From Clostridiales bacterium (GTDB lineage Bacteria; Bacillota; Clostridia; Saccharofermentanales; Saccharofermentanaceae): a stretch of DNA of 64,000 nucleotides. Where the stretch lies: positions 54,244-118,243 of the forward strand of contig JAFZHS010000015.1 in assembly GCA_017554745.1 (NCBI GenBank), read 5' to 3'. Positions 44,560 to 52,805 of this stretch are shown here, piece after piece. Each line of letters opens with the position of its first letter. The stretch's first letter is position 1. Made by a program: the position numbers and the translations under genes. Below the pieces are notes generated by a model, which did not search any database, was not told where the DNA came from, and saw only the letters and a list, made by a program, of their open reading frames with translations.

Positions 44560-45204
44560 ATGCAGTACAAGGATTTTGCGAACGTTCAGGTTATGGATCA
44601 TCCGCTCATCAAGCACAAGATCTCGCTTTTGAGAAAAGTCGAGACAGGTACTTACGAGTTCAGACAGCTTGTCGAAGAGATCGCTACTCTCGAAGGCTAT
44701 GAAGCTTTAAGAGATCTTCCTCTTGCAGATGTTGAAGTCCAGACACCTCTTGAGAAGACCATGGCTCCCATGATCGACGGCAAGAAGCTTGCCATCGTTC
44801 CTATCCTCAGAGCAGGTCTCGGAATGGTACCCGGCGTACAGGCTCTTACACCTCTTGCAAAGGTAGGCCATATCGGACTTTACAGAGATCCCGAGACACA
44901 TGAACCCCACGATTATTACTGCAAGCTTCCGGATCCCATCGACCAGCGTCTCATCGTTGTTGTAGATCCTATGCTCGCTACAGGCGGCTCAGCTGTCGAT
45001 GCCATCAATTCCATCAAGGCTCACGGCGGAAAGAACATCAAGTTCATGTGCATCATCGCAGCTCCCGTAGGAATCGAGAGACTTGCTAAGGCTCATCCCG
45101 ATATCGATATCTATGTAGGTAACGTTGACAGAGAGCTTAATGAAAATGCTTACATTCTCCCCGGATTGGGAGATGCAGGTGACCGTATCTTCGGCACAAA
45201 GTAA
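44560..45204 (+). CDS. upp: Uracil phosphoribosyltransferase
   Basis: 214 residues; forms UMP from uracil and PRPP. The ATG at 44560 is preferred to one six codons upstream because AAGGAGAT lies seven bases before it and homologues begin at this point. Motifs: [24 protein letters not shown] at the start, [13 protein letters not shown], the PRPP loop [13 protein letters not shown], and the uracil-binding [25 protein letters not shown] end. All are complete. Divergent from uraA and followed by an amino-acid binding protein gene with a separate ribosome site. Confidence 0.97.
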   Translation: MQYKDFANVQVMDHPLIKHKISLLRKVETGTYEFRQLVEEIATLEGYEALRDLPLADVEVQTPLEKTMAPMIDGKKLAIVPILRAGLGMVPGVQALTPLAKVGHIGLYRDPETHEPHDYYCKLPDPIDQRLIVVVDPMLATGGSAVDAINSIKAHGGKNIKFMCIIAAPVGIERLAKAHPDIDIYVGNVDRELNENAYILPGLGDAGDRIFGTK

Positions 45205-45240
45205 GATACGTCAGAATATAACTTTGGAGGAAAAGTGTTT

Positions 45241-46092
45241 ATGTTAATTAAGAAGGCAGTAGCATCAGTAATGGCAGTTGCTACTTTTGCAGCCGTTTTT
45301 ACGGCATGCGACAAGGGTCGTTTTGAATTTGTGAACGGTACTAACGAACCTGACACAAGTGTTCAGTCTGAAGAGGGACAGGGTGATCCCGCGACATCTA
45401 AGAAGTTCATCGTCGGTTTTGACCAGGATTTCCCGCCTATGGGATTCGTTGATTCCAATAACGAGTATGTCGGTTTTGACTTAGATCTTGCCAAGGAAGC
45501 CGCAAGCCGTATGGGTATGGAGTTTGTTGCCCAGCCTATCGCATGGGATTCCAAGGATATGGAGCTTGAGTCAGGCAATATCGACTGCATCTGGAACGGC
45601 TTTACCATCAGCGGCAGAGAAGACAAGTACACATGGTCTGAGGCTTACATGATCAACGACCAGGTCGTTGTCGTTAAGAATGATTCAGACATCAAGTCTC
45701 TTTCCGATCTCGCAGGCAAGACAGTAGCAGTCCAGAAGGATTCATCCGGACTTGCAGCCCTGAATGACAATGCTGATCTTAAGAATTCATTCGGCGAACT
45801 TGTCGAAATGGAGTCTTACCTCAATGCTCTTATGGAGCTCGAGATGGGCAGCATCGATGCCATCGTAATGGATGAGATCGTAGCTCGCTACGAGATCCAG
45901 ACATCAGGCAAGCCTTTTAAGGTTCTCGATGAGGCTGTAGCTTCCGAAGAGTACGGCGTAGGCTTCCTTCTCGGCAATGAGGCTCTCAGAGACCAGGTAC
46001 AGAAGGTGCTCGAAGACATGGCTGCTGACGGCACGATGGCTAAGATCTCCGAGAAGTGGTTCGGAACTGACGTAACCATCATCGGCAAGTAA
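45241..46092 (+). CDS. Polar amino-acid ABC transporter, substrate-binding lipoprotein
   Basis: 283 residues. Signal peptide with lipobox VFTAC (Cys near 23), then a family 3 solute-binding domain: FIVGFDQDFPPMGFVDSNNEYVGFDLDLAKEAASRMG (two-lobed protein start), DCIWNGFTISGRE, KTVAVQKDSSGL, and GVGFLLGNEALRDQVQKVLEDM. Asp and Arg residues that hold the alpha-amino acid appear in place. The ATG at 45241 is chosen with GGAGG ten bases upstream; a GTG two codons earlier is too close to it. It likely serves the permease and ATPase at 49776-51230, from which a signalling gene separates it. Ends in a good terminator. Confidence 0.9.
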   Translation: MLIKKAVASVMAVATFAAVFTACDKGRFEFVNGTNEPDTSVQSEEGQGDPATSKKFIVGFDQDFPPMGFVDSNNEYVGFDLDLAKEAASRMGMEFVAQPIAWDSKDMELESGNIDCIWNGFTISGREDKYTWSEAYMINDQVVVVKNDSDIKSLSDLAGKTVAVQKDSSGLAALNDNADLKNSFGELVEMESYLNALMELEMGSIDAIVMDEIVARYEIQTSGKPFKVLDEAVASEEYGVGFLLGNEALRDQVQKVLEDMAADGTMAKISEKWFGTDVTIIGK

Positions 46093-46113
46093 ACGGAATT
46101 ACAAAAAAACGCC

Positions 46114-46143
46114 AAAAAGACTGCTCTTGCGGGCAGTCTTTTT
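46114..46143 (+). terminator. Terminator of the binding-protein gene
   Basis: AAAAAGACTGC pairs with GCAGTCTTTTT over an eight-base loop, followed by ATTGTTTG. Confidence 0.9.
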
Positions 46144-46185
46144 ATTGTTTGTTAGCATCCCGAAAATAGAAAATTCATAAAACAG

Positions 46186-46194
46186 TGTTAAAAT
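46186..46194 (+). promoter_or_regulatory. Extended -10 promoter of the propeller-HD-GYP gene
   Basis: TGT-TAAAAT ends six bases before the ATG at 46201, and no ribosome site exists, so a leaderless mRNA is predicted. Confidence 0.5.
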
Positions 46195-46200
46195 TATTTT

Positions 46201-49200
46201 ATGATTAGAAGGAAGCTGAATGTTAGAAAGCATATCAGGAATGTTCTTGGAATGTTCCTGGTTTTTTGTATCCTTTTTTCATTCCAGGTCCCGCTTTCGG
46301 CTGGCGCTGACGGCGGAGATGTTATCGATCCCACCGTTGATAAAGAAAAGTACGCCGCATTCCTTTACGACAATACCAACGGACTTCCCACGGCAGAAGC
46401 AAATGCGATTGCCGAGACATCTGACGGTTTTATCTGGATAGGCAGCTACGGCGGACTTATCCGCTATGACGGCAATGTTTTCGAGAGATACCCTTCGACA
46501 AGCGGTATAGCCAGCGTTGTAAGCCTTTTCGTAGACAGCAGGGATATGCTTTGGATCGGTACTAACGATAACGGTGCCGCTCACATGGACCGCTACGGAC
46601 ATGTCACCATGTTCGGCAAACAGGACGGTCTGCCTTCTGCGTCTGTACGTTCTTTTGCTGAAGATCTTGCCGGAAATATATATGTAGCAACTACCCAGGG
46701 CATTGCTATCATCGATCCTGACAATAATATGTCTCCGGTAGATACCTCAATGCTTGAAGATCCTTATGTCAGGCGTCTTGAGGCCGGTCCTGACGGTGAC
46801 GTCTACGGACTTTCCATGGACGGGGAGATATTTACGCTGTCTGACGGAAAGATCACCAGGTGTTATTCTTCTGAAGAACTCGGAATCGATGAGATCCACG
46901 CGATACATGCAGATCCCGATAATCCGGGCATGCTCTATCTCGGCACAAAGGGCTCACAGATCTTCCATGGTTCTTTTGACAAGCGCTTTGAAGACAAGAC
47001 ACTTATGTATGTAGCGCCCTACGAGTATATTAACGCGATCATGAGCGTCGGTGACAACCTCTGGATATGTTCCAATAACGGTGTGTGTGTCTATAAGAAC
47101 GGAATGCCCGTGCCGCTTGAGAACATCCCTATGAAATCCAATGTCGAATGTGTTATGAGCGATTACCAGGGCAATCTCTGGTTCGTATCGTCAAGACAGG
47201 GTGTAATGAAGATCGTTCCTGACATGTTTACAGATGTCTTTGATGAGTTCGATATTGATCCGGTCGTAGTTAACTCCACCTGCTGCCTGGATGATATGGT
47301 CTTTATCGCCAAGGATTCCGGCCTGGTCGTAACTGACAAAACAGGTGTCGTAAGCCGTATTAATCTTACGAGTGCGGTGACTTCTTCAGGAAAAGATCTC
47401 GGTTATCTTGAGCTTATAAGTATGTTTGGCGGCGTCAGGATAAGATCGATAATCAAAGACAGCAAAGACCGCTTATGGTTTTCTTCCTTTGATAAGAAAC
47501 TTGCTCTCGTAAGATATGACCATGGCAACGTTGTGGTATTTAGTCCTGAGGACGGCCTTCCTTCAGAGCGTGTCCGTACCGTATACGAACGTAAAAACGG
47601 ATCTTTCCTTGTGGCCTGCACAGGCGGTGTCGTCGTCATAAGAGATGATAAGATCGAGAAGGTCTACGATGCCGGCTCAGGCATGAGCAATACAGAAGTG
47701 CTTACAGTTTGTGAGAACACTAACGGCGACATAATCGCCGGTACGGACGGCGGCGGTCTGTGCGTCATAAACGGTTTGGGTGCGGTCATGCTTGATACGA
47801 GCAACGGACTTATGTCTGATGTCGTCATGAGGATCAAGAAGGACGAGAGCCGCAGTGTTTTCTGGATCGTAACCAGTAATTCGCTTGCATATATGACTTT
47901 CGATTATGAGATCCATACGATAACGAATTTCCCGTATTCTAATAATTTCGATATGTACGAGAATTCGAAAGGTGACCTCTGGGTATTGAGCAGTAACGGC
48001 GTTTATGTTTGCAAAGCCGATGAGCTGCTTACCGGTAATGATATAGATCCCGTATTCTACGGCATAGCAAACGGTGTATCTGTTATCTCTACATCAAACT
48101 CATACAGTGGTATCGATAAGAACGGATATCTTTATATTGCCGGTACCACAGGTGTTGTTAAGGTCAATATCGAGGAACAGTTTGAGACAGTCAACAACAT
48201 CAAGATGACAGTCCCGTATGTCGATGTTGACGGTATAAAGATCTATCCTGATGAGAACGGAGTGATCACAGTCCCCCGTGATGCCAAGAAGGTAACCGTC
48301 TATCCTCGTGTATGTACATATACGCTCATGGACCCGATGGTCACATACTATCTGGAAGGCTTTGACAGAGAGAAGAACGTAGCAAAGAGAAGTGATTTTA
48401 TTTCGATCGATTATACGAACCTCAAAGGCGGAAAATACACCTTTAAGATGTCAATCTCCGATGCCATGGGATACGGTATCAATGAATACTCTATCGCCAT
48501 CAATAAGACGAGGGCGCCTTATGAGATGTTATGGTTCCTCGTATTGGTGGGCATCTTGTTAGTCTGCGGTACGGCGGTAATCGTTTATGCTTATACGAAT
48601 AAGAAAACACAAGCACTCTTGAAGAAGCAGGAAGAAGACAGGACACTCATCAGAGAGATCGTTGAGGCATTCGCGAAAACGATCGATATGAAGGACAGAT
48701 ATACCAAAGGTCACTCCACGAGAGTCGCCCGCTATACGGCTATGCTTGCCAAAGAGATGGGTTATAACGAAGAGACTGTCGAGAAGTACCGCAATATTGC
48801 GCTGCTTCATGATATCGGCAAGATCGGCGTAAGGGGAGAGGTCCTCAATAAGAACGGCAGACTTGAAGATAACGAGTTCGATGAGATCAAGTCACACACT
48901 ATCAAGGGCTACAATGTTTTGAAGGATATCAGCATCATGCCCGAGCTTTCGATAGGCGCTGAATCGCACCACGAGAGACCGGACGGTAAGGGTTACCCGC
49001 AGGGACTTAAGGGCGATGAGATCCCGATGGTCGCACAGATCATTGCCGTGGCTGATACTTTCGACGCGATGTATTCAGACCGTCCATACAGAAAGAGAAT
49101 GAATTTCGATAAGGTCGTCAGCATCATAAAAGGCGTCGCCGGCACGCAGCTTTCCGAAGAGGTAGTTGAAGCTTTCTTGAGGATCGTGGAAAGAGGCGGT

Positions 49201-49314
49201 TTCCGTGCCAAGAACGATAAGGGCGGCGGATCTACAGAAGATATAGACAATATCCATAAGAGGCTTAATAAGGAAGCAAAGGAAGCAGAAGAGCATTCTC
49301 ATCAGGCAGAGTAA
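46201..49314 (+). CDS. Two-component-type beta-propeller receptor with HD-GYP output
   Basis: 1,037 residues. Signal-anchor N terminus, then a large extracytoplasmic sensor built of two-component regulator propeller repeats (for example GFIWIGSYGGLIRYDG, DMLWIGTNDNGA, GNIYVATTQGIAII, GDIIAGTDGGGLCVI) up to about residue 650, a Y_Y_Y domain (about 690-770), one membrane helix (about 780-800), a short coiled coil and a cytoplasmic HD-GYP domain. The output domain has HSTRVARYTAML, HDIGKIGV (near 869), HHERPDGKGYP and VADTFDAMYSDRPYR. In gut bacteria this receptor layout senses glycans through hybrid kinases; here the output is c-di-GMP hydrolysis. No Shine-Dalgarno precedes the ATG. Confidence 0.9.
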   Translation: MIRRKLNVRKHIRNVLGMFLVFCILFSFQVPLSAGADGGDVIDPTVDKEKYAAFLYDNTNGLPTAEANAIAETSDGFIWIGSYGGLIRYDGNVFERYPSTSGIASVVSLFVDSRDMLWIGTNDNGAAHMDRYGHVTMFGKQDGLPSASVRSFAEDLAGNIYVATTQGIAIIDPDNNMSPVDTSMLEDPYVRRLEAGPDGDVYGLSMDGEIFTLSDGKITRCYSSEELGIDEIHAIHADPDNPGMLYLGTKGSQIFHGSFDKRFEDKTLMYVAPYEYINAIMSVGDNLWICSNNGVCVYKNGMPVPLENIPMKSNVECVMSDYQGNLWFVSSRQGVMKIVPDMFTDVFDEFDIDPVVVNSTCCLDDMVFIAKDSGLVVTDKTGVVSRINLTSAVTSSGKDLGYLELISMFGGVRIRSIIKDSKDRLWFSSFDKKLALVRYDHGNVVVFSPEDGLPSERVRTVYERKNGSFLVACTGGVVVIRDDKIEKVYDAGSGMSNTEVLTVCENTNGDIIAGTDGGGLCVINGLGAVMLDTSNGLMSDVVMRIKKDESRSVFWIVTSNSLAYMTFDYEIHTITNFPYSNNFDMYENSKGDLWVLSSNGVYVCKADELLTGNDIDPVFYGIANGVSVISTSNSYSGIDKNGYLYIAGTTGVVKVNIEEQFETVNNIKMTVPYVDVDGIKIYPDENGVITVPRDAKKVTVYPRVCTYTLMDPMVTYYLEGFDREKNVAKRSDFISIDYTNLKGGKYTFKMSISDAMGYGINEYSIAINKTRAPYEMLWFLVLVGILLVCGTAVIVYAYTNKKTQALLKKQEEDRTLIREIVEAFAKTIDMKDRYTKGHSTRVARYTAMLAKEMGYNEETVEKYRNIALLHDIGKIGVRGEVLNKNGRLEDNEFDEIKSHTIKGYNVLKDISIMPELSIGAESHHERPDGKGYPQGLKGDEIPMVAQIIAVADTFDAMYSDRPYRKRMNFDKVVSIIKGVAGTQLSEEVVEAFLRIVERGGFRAKNDKGGGSTEDIDNIHKRLNKEAKEAEEHSHQAE

Positions 49315-49329
49315 TATCTAAGCCTCCGT

Positions 49330-49350
49330 GTATCATGTTTGTGATACAAT
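49330..49350 (+). promoter_or_regulatory. Extended -10 promoter within an inverted repeat
   Basis: GTATCA/TGATAC arms (49330-49347) overlap TGA-TACAAT (49342-49350), seven bases before the ATG at 49358. Suggests repression and a leaderless mRNA for the small lipoprotein. Confidence 0.45.
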
Positions 49351-49357
49351 AATTCCT

Positions 49358-49774
49358 ATGTCGAAGCGAGTTATTACATTCATCTTAATGTGTTTTCTGT
49401 CTCTGGCCCTTCTGGCCGGATGTTCTTCCAAGACCAAAGAGACAGAACCTTTTGACGCGAACACCTTCGTGGATGAGTGCCAGATCCTTGTTCCCGCAGC
49501 CCAGTTCCGTACAGTGTCTGTTGATGAATTTACTTTGGACTTTACGAAAACTGTTTTCGATGAGTTCGGAAAGAGCGGATATTATTCGGAGATGTCTGAT
49601 GCGGAAAGGATCGCTGCTTTTAAGGAGCTTGGCGAGGTCTTGAGGACGTACAGTTACGGTGGAGTTGATAACGGTTTTATAGACTACTTCGATGTCGACT
49701 CGAAGAATCATGAGATAACATGGCACTGTTTCGGCGCCGAATATAATACATTGTGGCCGATGCCGGGGTATTGA
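49358..49774 (+). CDS. Small lipoprotein next to an amino-acid ABC importer
   Basis: 138 residues from the ATG at 49358. Lipobox ALLAGC gives an anchored protein after a 21-residue signal; the rest is a small globular domain of unknown family with Asp/Glu/Phe-rich helices and the end ITWHCFGAEYNTLWPMPGY. It stops one base before the permease ATG, so it is probably translated and transcribed with it. It may assist substrate capture, since the true binding protein lies 3.3 kb upstream. There is no ribosome site; the upstream extension to 49328 would cross the promoter. Confidence 0.7.
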   Translation: MSKRVITFILMCFLSLALLAGCSSKTKETEPFDANTFVDECQILVPAAQFRTVSVDEFTLDFTKTVFDEFGKSGYYSEMSDAERIAAFKELGEVLRTYSYGGVDNGFIDYFDVDSKNHEITWHCFGAEYNTLWPMPGY

Positions 49775-49775
49775 T

Positions 49776-50447
49776 ATGGATACATTTTTATCGACACTTT
49801 CACAGTTGGGCGAAGGCTTCAAGTTTACTATCGGGATATTCGGATTTACACTGCTGTTCTCGATCCCGTTAGGACTTCTGGTCTGCAAGGGAAGGATGTC
49901 CAAGGTCAAGATAGTATCCCTGTTATGCAGGCTCTATATCTCGATCCTTAGAGGCACGCCTCTGATGCTCCAGCTGTTCCTGGTGTATTTCGGGCCATTC
50001 TATTTGTTTAAGGCCAATACGGCAAATGTTAAGATCGGCCCGTACAACTACAGATTTATTGCCACGATCATCGCGTTCTCGCTGAATTATGCTGCTTACT
50101 TTGCCGAGATCTTCAGAGGCGGCATCCAGTCGATGTCCCGCGGCCAGTATGAAGCTGCAACGGTTTTGGGCTTCTCGAGGATGCAGACATATTTCAAGAT
50201 CATTCTGCCCCAGGTCGTTAAGAGGGTACTGCCTTCCGTTTCCAATGAGGTAATTACGCTCGTTAAGGATACGTCACTTGCCCAGGTCATCTCGGTAGCC
50301 GAGATGTTTACCAAAGCTTCTGCAGCCGCTTCTGCACAGGTATCAGTCATACCTTTCATTGTGGCGGGCGCTTTCTATTACTTCACGAACCTCCTGGTCG
50401 AAGTAATAATGAACCGTATCGAGAAATCAATGTCTTACTATTCTTAA
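49776..50447 (+). CDS. Polar amino-acid ABC transporter permease
   Basis: 223-residue HisM/GlnP-type permease with about five helices. It has the start GEGFKFTIGIFGFTLLFSIPLGLL, the RGTPLMLQLFLVYFGP motif, and the EAA loop AATVLGFSRMQTYFKIILPQVVKRVLP that couples to the ATPase. It forms the membrane dimer of a polar amino-acid importer with the ATPase that follows by 12 bases. The gene begins one base after the small lipoprotein stop. Confidence 0.93.
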   Translation: MDTFLSTLSQLGEGFKFTIGIFGFTLLFSIPLGLLVCKGRMSKVKIVSLLCRLYISILRGTPLMLQLFLVYFGPFYLFKANTANVKIGPYNYRFIATIIAFSLNYAAYFAEIFRGGIQSMSRGQYEAATVLGFSRMQTYFKIILPQVVKRVLPSVSNEVITLVKDTSLAQVISVAEMFTKASAAASAQVSVIPFIVAGAFYYFTNLLVEVIMNRIEKSMSYYS

Positions 50448-50459
50448 AGAGGTATTTCC

Positions 50460-51230
50460 ATGTCAGAGAACAATAACGACATCGTACTGGACATGTCCAA
50501 TATTCATAAGTCCTTCGGCAAACTGGAGGTCCTCCAGGGCATTGATCTTCAGGTTAAGAGGGGAGAAGTCGTAGCCGTTATCGGACCTTCCGGCGGCGGT
50601 AAATCCACGCTCCTTCGCTGCGCCACAACGCTCGAAAAGGTCGATTACGGCAAGATCACCATCGGCGGTGACGTGCTCTGCGATACTATTGACGGCCACC
50701 TGAAATATTGTGATAAGAAACTCGAGAAAGAGATCAGATCCAAGTTCGGCCTGGTCTTCCAGAACTTCAATCTCTTCCCGCATTTCTCCGTAAAAAGAAA
50801 TATCACCGAAGCCCTTATCCACGTTCACAAGAAGAGTAAGGAAGAGGCAGACAAGATCTGCGGCGGACTGCTCAATAAGATGGGCCTTGAGGAAAAGGCA
50901 GACGAATACCCCTGCAATCTCTCAGGCGGCCAGCAGCAGAGAGTCTCCATCGCAAGGGCGCTTGCCACAAATCCCGAGATCATCTTCTTTGACGAGCCGA
51001 CATCCGCTTTAGATCCTGAGCTTACAAAGGGCGTCTTAACGGTTATCAGGGAGCTCGCACAGGAGAAGATGACAATGGTCATCGTAACTCACGAGATGAG
51101 CTTCGCGCGCGATGTCGCTGACCGCATAGTCTTCATGGACGGCGGCGTCATCGTCGAAGAAGGCCCTGCATATGAGCTGGTAACGAACCCTAAGCAGGAG
51201 AGGACAAAGACGTTCTTAGCCGGCTATTAA
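50460..51230 (+). CDS. Polar amino-acid ABC transporter ATP-binding protein
   Basis: 256-residue ATPase with all motifs: Walker A GPSGGGKST, Q loop VFQNFNLFPHFSV, signature LSGGQQQRVSIARALA, Walker B IIFFDEPTSALDPE, and switch His in VTHEMSF. GlnQ/HisP class. AGAGG lies before the ATG. It powers the permease upstream; the binding protein at 45241 is the likely partner. Confidence 0.95.
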   Translation: MSENNNDIVLDMSNIHKSFGKLEVLQGIDLQVKRGEVVAVIGPSGGGKSTLLRCATTLEKVDYGKITIGGDVLCDTIDGHLKYCDKKLEKEIRSKFGLVFQNFNLFPHFSVKRNITEALIHVHKKSKEEADKICGGLLNKMGLEEKADEYPCNLSGGQQQRVSIARALATNPEIIFFDEPTSALDPELTKGVLTVIRELAQEKMTMVIVTHEMSFARDVADRIVFMDGGVIVEEGPAYELVTNPKQERTKTFLAGY

Positions 51231-51301
51231 GGGCAGAATGCCTGCGCTCCCTGAAATCCATTGATTATTTGATTTTTTGAATCCTTCGACATAGGGTATT
51301 C

Positions 51302-51353
51302 TTGACATATAATCGAACTGATAGTACGATAATCGTATTGGTAGTTCGATTAT
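51302..51353 (+). promoter_or_regulatory. Promoter covered by a 45-bp palindromic operator
   Basis: -35 TTGACA (51302-51307), 17-bp spacer, -10 TACGAT (51325-51330). A palindrome symmetric about base 51331 has outer arms ATAATCGAACT/AGTTCGATTAT (51309-51319, 51343-51353) and inner arms TACGAT/ATCGTA (51325-51330, 51332-51337). The TetR-like repressor encoded just downstream is the obvious binder. Confidence 0.75.
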
Positions 51354-51385
51354 AGGGAATTAGGGTACCATTTTTGGAGGTCAAA

Positions 51386-51994
51386 ATGCGTAAAGACAGA
51401 TTAAGAGAAATCCATACGCTTTCGGTTATTATGTCGGCAGAAGAGCTTTTCGAAGCTAAAGGTTATGATGCGACATCGATCGATGATATCGCATATAGAA
51501 CCGGTATCAGCAAGTCCACGCTCTATGTCTATTTCAAGAGCAAGCAGCTTATCTGGGATCACATTGTCTGTAAATACATGGAGCAGCTTTTGGAGGTCGC
51601 AAAGGAGGCCGCTGAAGGCAAGGGGAGCTTTGAGAAACGTTACTATAAGCTCTGTTTTGATATAGCTGACAGATTCGAAGCGCACCCTATGTATTACAAG
51701 GCAACGCTCGGCACGATCTCAATGGATATGGACCAGGAGATCTATAAGAAGATCTACGATATCGGCGAGCAGACAAATGAGGAGATCGCTGAATTCATCA
51801 GGAGCGGCATCAAGAAAGGCGTTGTCAGAAAAGACATTGACGTTTATCCGGCGGTCATAATGATGTGGTCATCGATTTCGGGAATAATCTCAATGGCAAT
51901 GGATAAAGAAGAATATCTGAAATTAAGATTCAACATGACAAAGAAAGACTACCTGAAGAAAGCATTCAAGATGCTTTTGGAGGGTGTCTCATGA
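51386..51994 (+). CDS. TetR family transcriptional regulator
   Basis: 202 residues from the ATG at 51386 (TTTGGAGG six bases before). N-terminal HTH: SAEELFEAKGYDATSIDDIAYRTGISKSTLYVYFKSKQLIWDHI, close to TetR consensus. The C-terminal ligand-binding part is all helical, with methionine-rich segments. Likely autorepressor of the TetR-EFR1 pair through the palindrome at its promoter. Its stop overlaps the next ATG (ATGA), so regulator and ferredoxin protein are coupled. Ligand unknown. Confidence 0.92.
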   Translation: MRKDRLREIHTLSVIMSAEELFEAKGYDATSIDDIAYRTGISKSTLYVYFKSKQLIWDHIVCKYMEQLLEVAKEAAEGKGSFEKRYYKLCFDIADRFEAHPMYYKATLGTISMDMDQEIYKKIYDIGEQTNEEIAEFIRSGIKKGVVRKDIDVYPAVIMMWSSISGIISMAMDKEEYLKLRFNMTKKDYLKKAFKMLLEGVS

Positions 51995-52749
51995 ATGCAA
52001 TCTATCTCAGTGGTACAGGCAATACAAGATACATAGTAAACAAGCTTTTGGATGAGCTTGGCCGGAAGGGAACGGTTCTTCCCATTGAATCGGAAGACGT
52101 GAAAAAAGCCTTTGGCGGCGATGAGATAATACTTGCTTATCCGACAATGTTTTCGAACATTCCTTATCTTGTAAGGGACTTCATAAACAAGAATCAGAAC
52201 GAGTGGAAGGGCAAGAAGATCTTCCTTATTACGACAATGGGATTGTTCGCAGGTGACGGTACGGGCTGCGCTGCAAGGCTCCTCAAAAAATACGGCGCGG
52301 TCATCACAGGCGGAATCCAGATAAACATGCCTGACTCGATCGGTGACTGTAAGGCTCTGAAAAAGACTGCGGAGCAAAACAAAGTTATCGTAAAAAAGGC
52401 GGAGCAGCGCGTTGCAGAGATCGCTAAGAAGATGAAGGAAGGCAGGTATCCTCGCGAGGGATTATCTTTCTGGGCACATTTGGCAGGCTTATTCGGACAA
52501 AGGCTCTGGTTCTACAACAAGGCAATGAGTTATTCGAATAAACTTAAGATAGATGGCAATAAGTGTGTGGGCTGCGGTATCTGCGCTAAAGGCTGTCCTA
52601 CGCAAAACATAAAGATAACAGACGGCAAAGCAGTTGCAAGCAGCCAATGCACTATGTGCTACAGATGCGTAAGTTATTGCCCTCGTCAAGCGATAACGCT
52701 GCTGGGCAAAGAAGTTTACCAGCAGGCAGGAATCGAGAAATACACATAA
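51991..52749 (+). CDS. EFR1-family flavodoxin-ferredoxin protein
   Basis: 252 residues. The N part is flavodoxin-like (IYLSGTGNTRYIV is the FMN phosphate loop; TTMGLFAGDGTGCAARLL later loop). The C part holds two 4Fe-4S clusters: CVGCGICAKGCP and CTMCYRCVSYCP. EFR1 proteins are electron carriers found in anaerobic Firmicutes, role not established. Coupled to a TetR regulator, so it is probably induced by a small molecule or redox stress. Ends before a shared terminator. Confidence 0.9.
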   Translation: MNAIYLSGTGNTRYIVNKLLDELGRKGTVLPIESEDVKKAFGGDEIILAYPTMFSNIPYLVRDFINKNQNEWKGKKIFLITTMGLFAGDGTGCAARLLKKYGAVITGGIQINMPDSIGDCKALKKTAEQNKVIVKKAEQRVAEIAKKMKEGRYPREGLSFWAHLAGLFGQRLWFYNKAMSYSNKLKIDGNKCVGCGICAKGCPTQNIKITDGKAVASSQCTMCYRCVSYCPRQAITLLGKEVYQQAGIEKYT

Positions 52750-52753
52750 AGAA

Positions 52754-52785
52754 AAACACCGTCCCGGATTATCGGAACGGTGTTT
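52754..52785. terminator. Bidirectional terminator
   Basis: AAACACCGT pairs with ACGGTGTTT, continued by CCG/CGG; lies between the convergent EFR1 and glnS genes. Confidence 0.8.
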
Positions 52786-52805
52786 GAGTATTAGGAATAA
52801 TAAAA

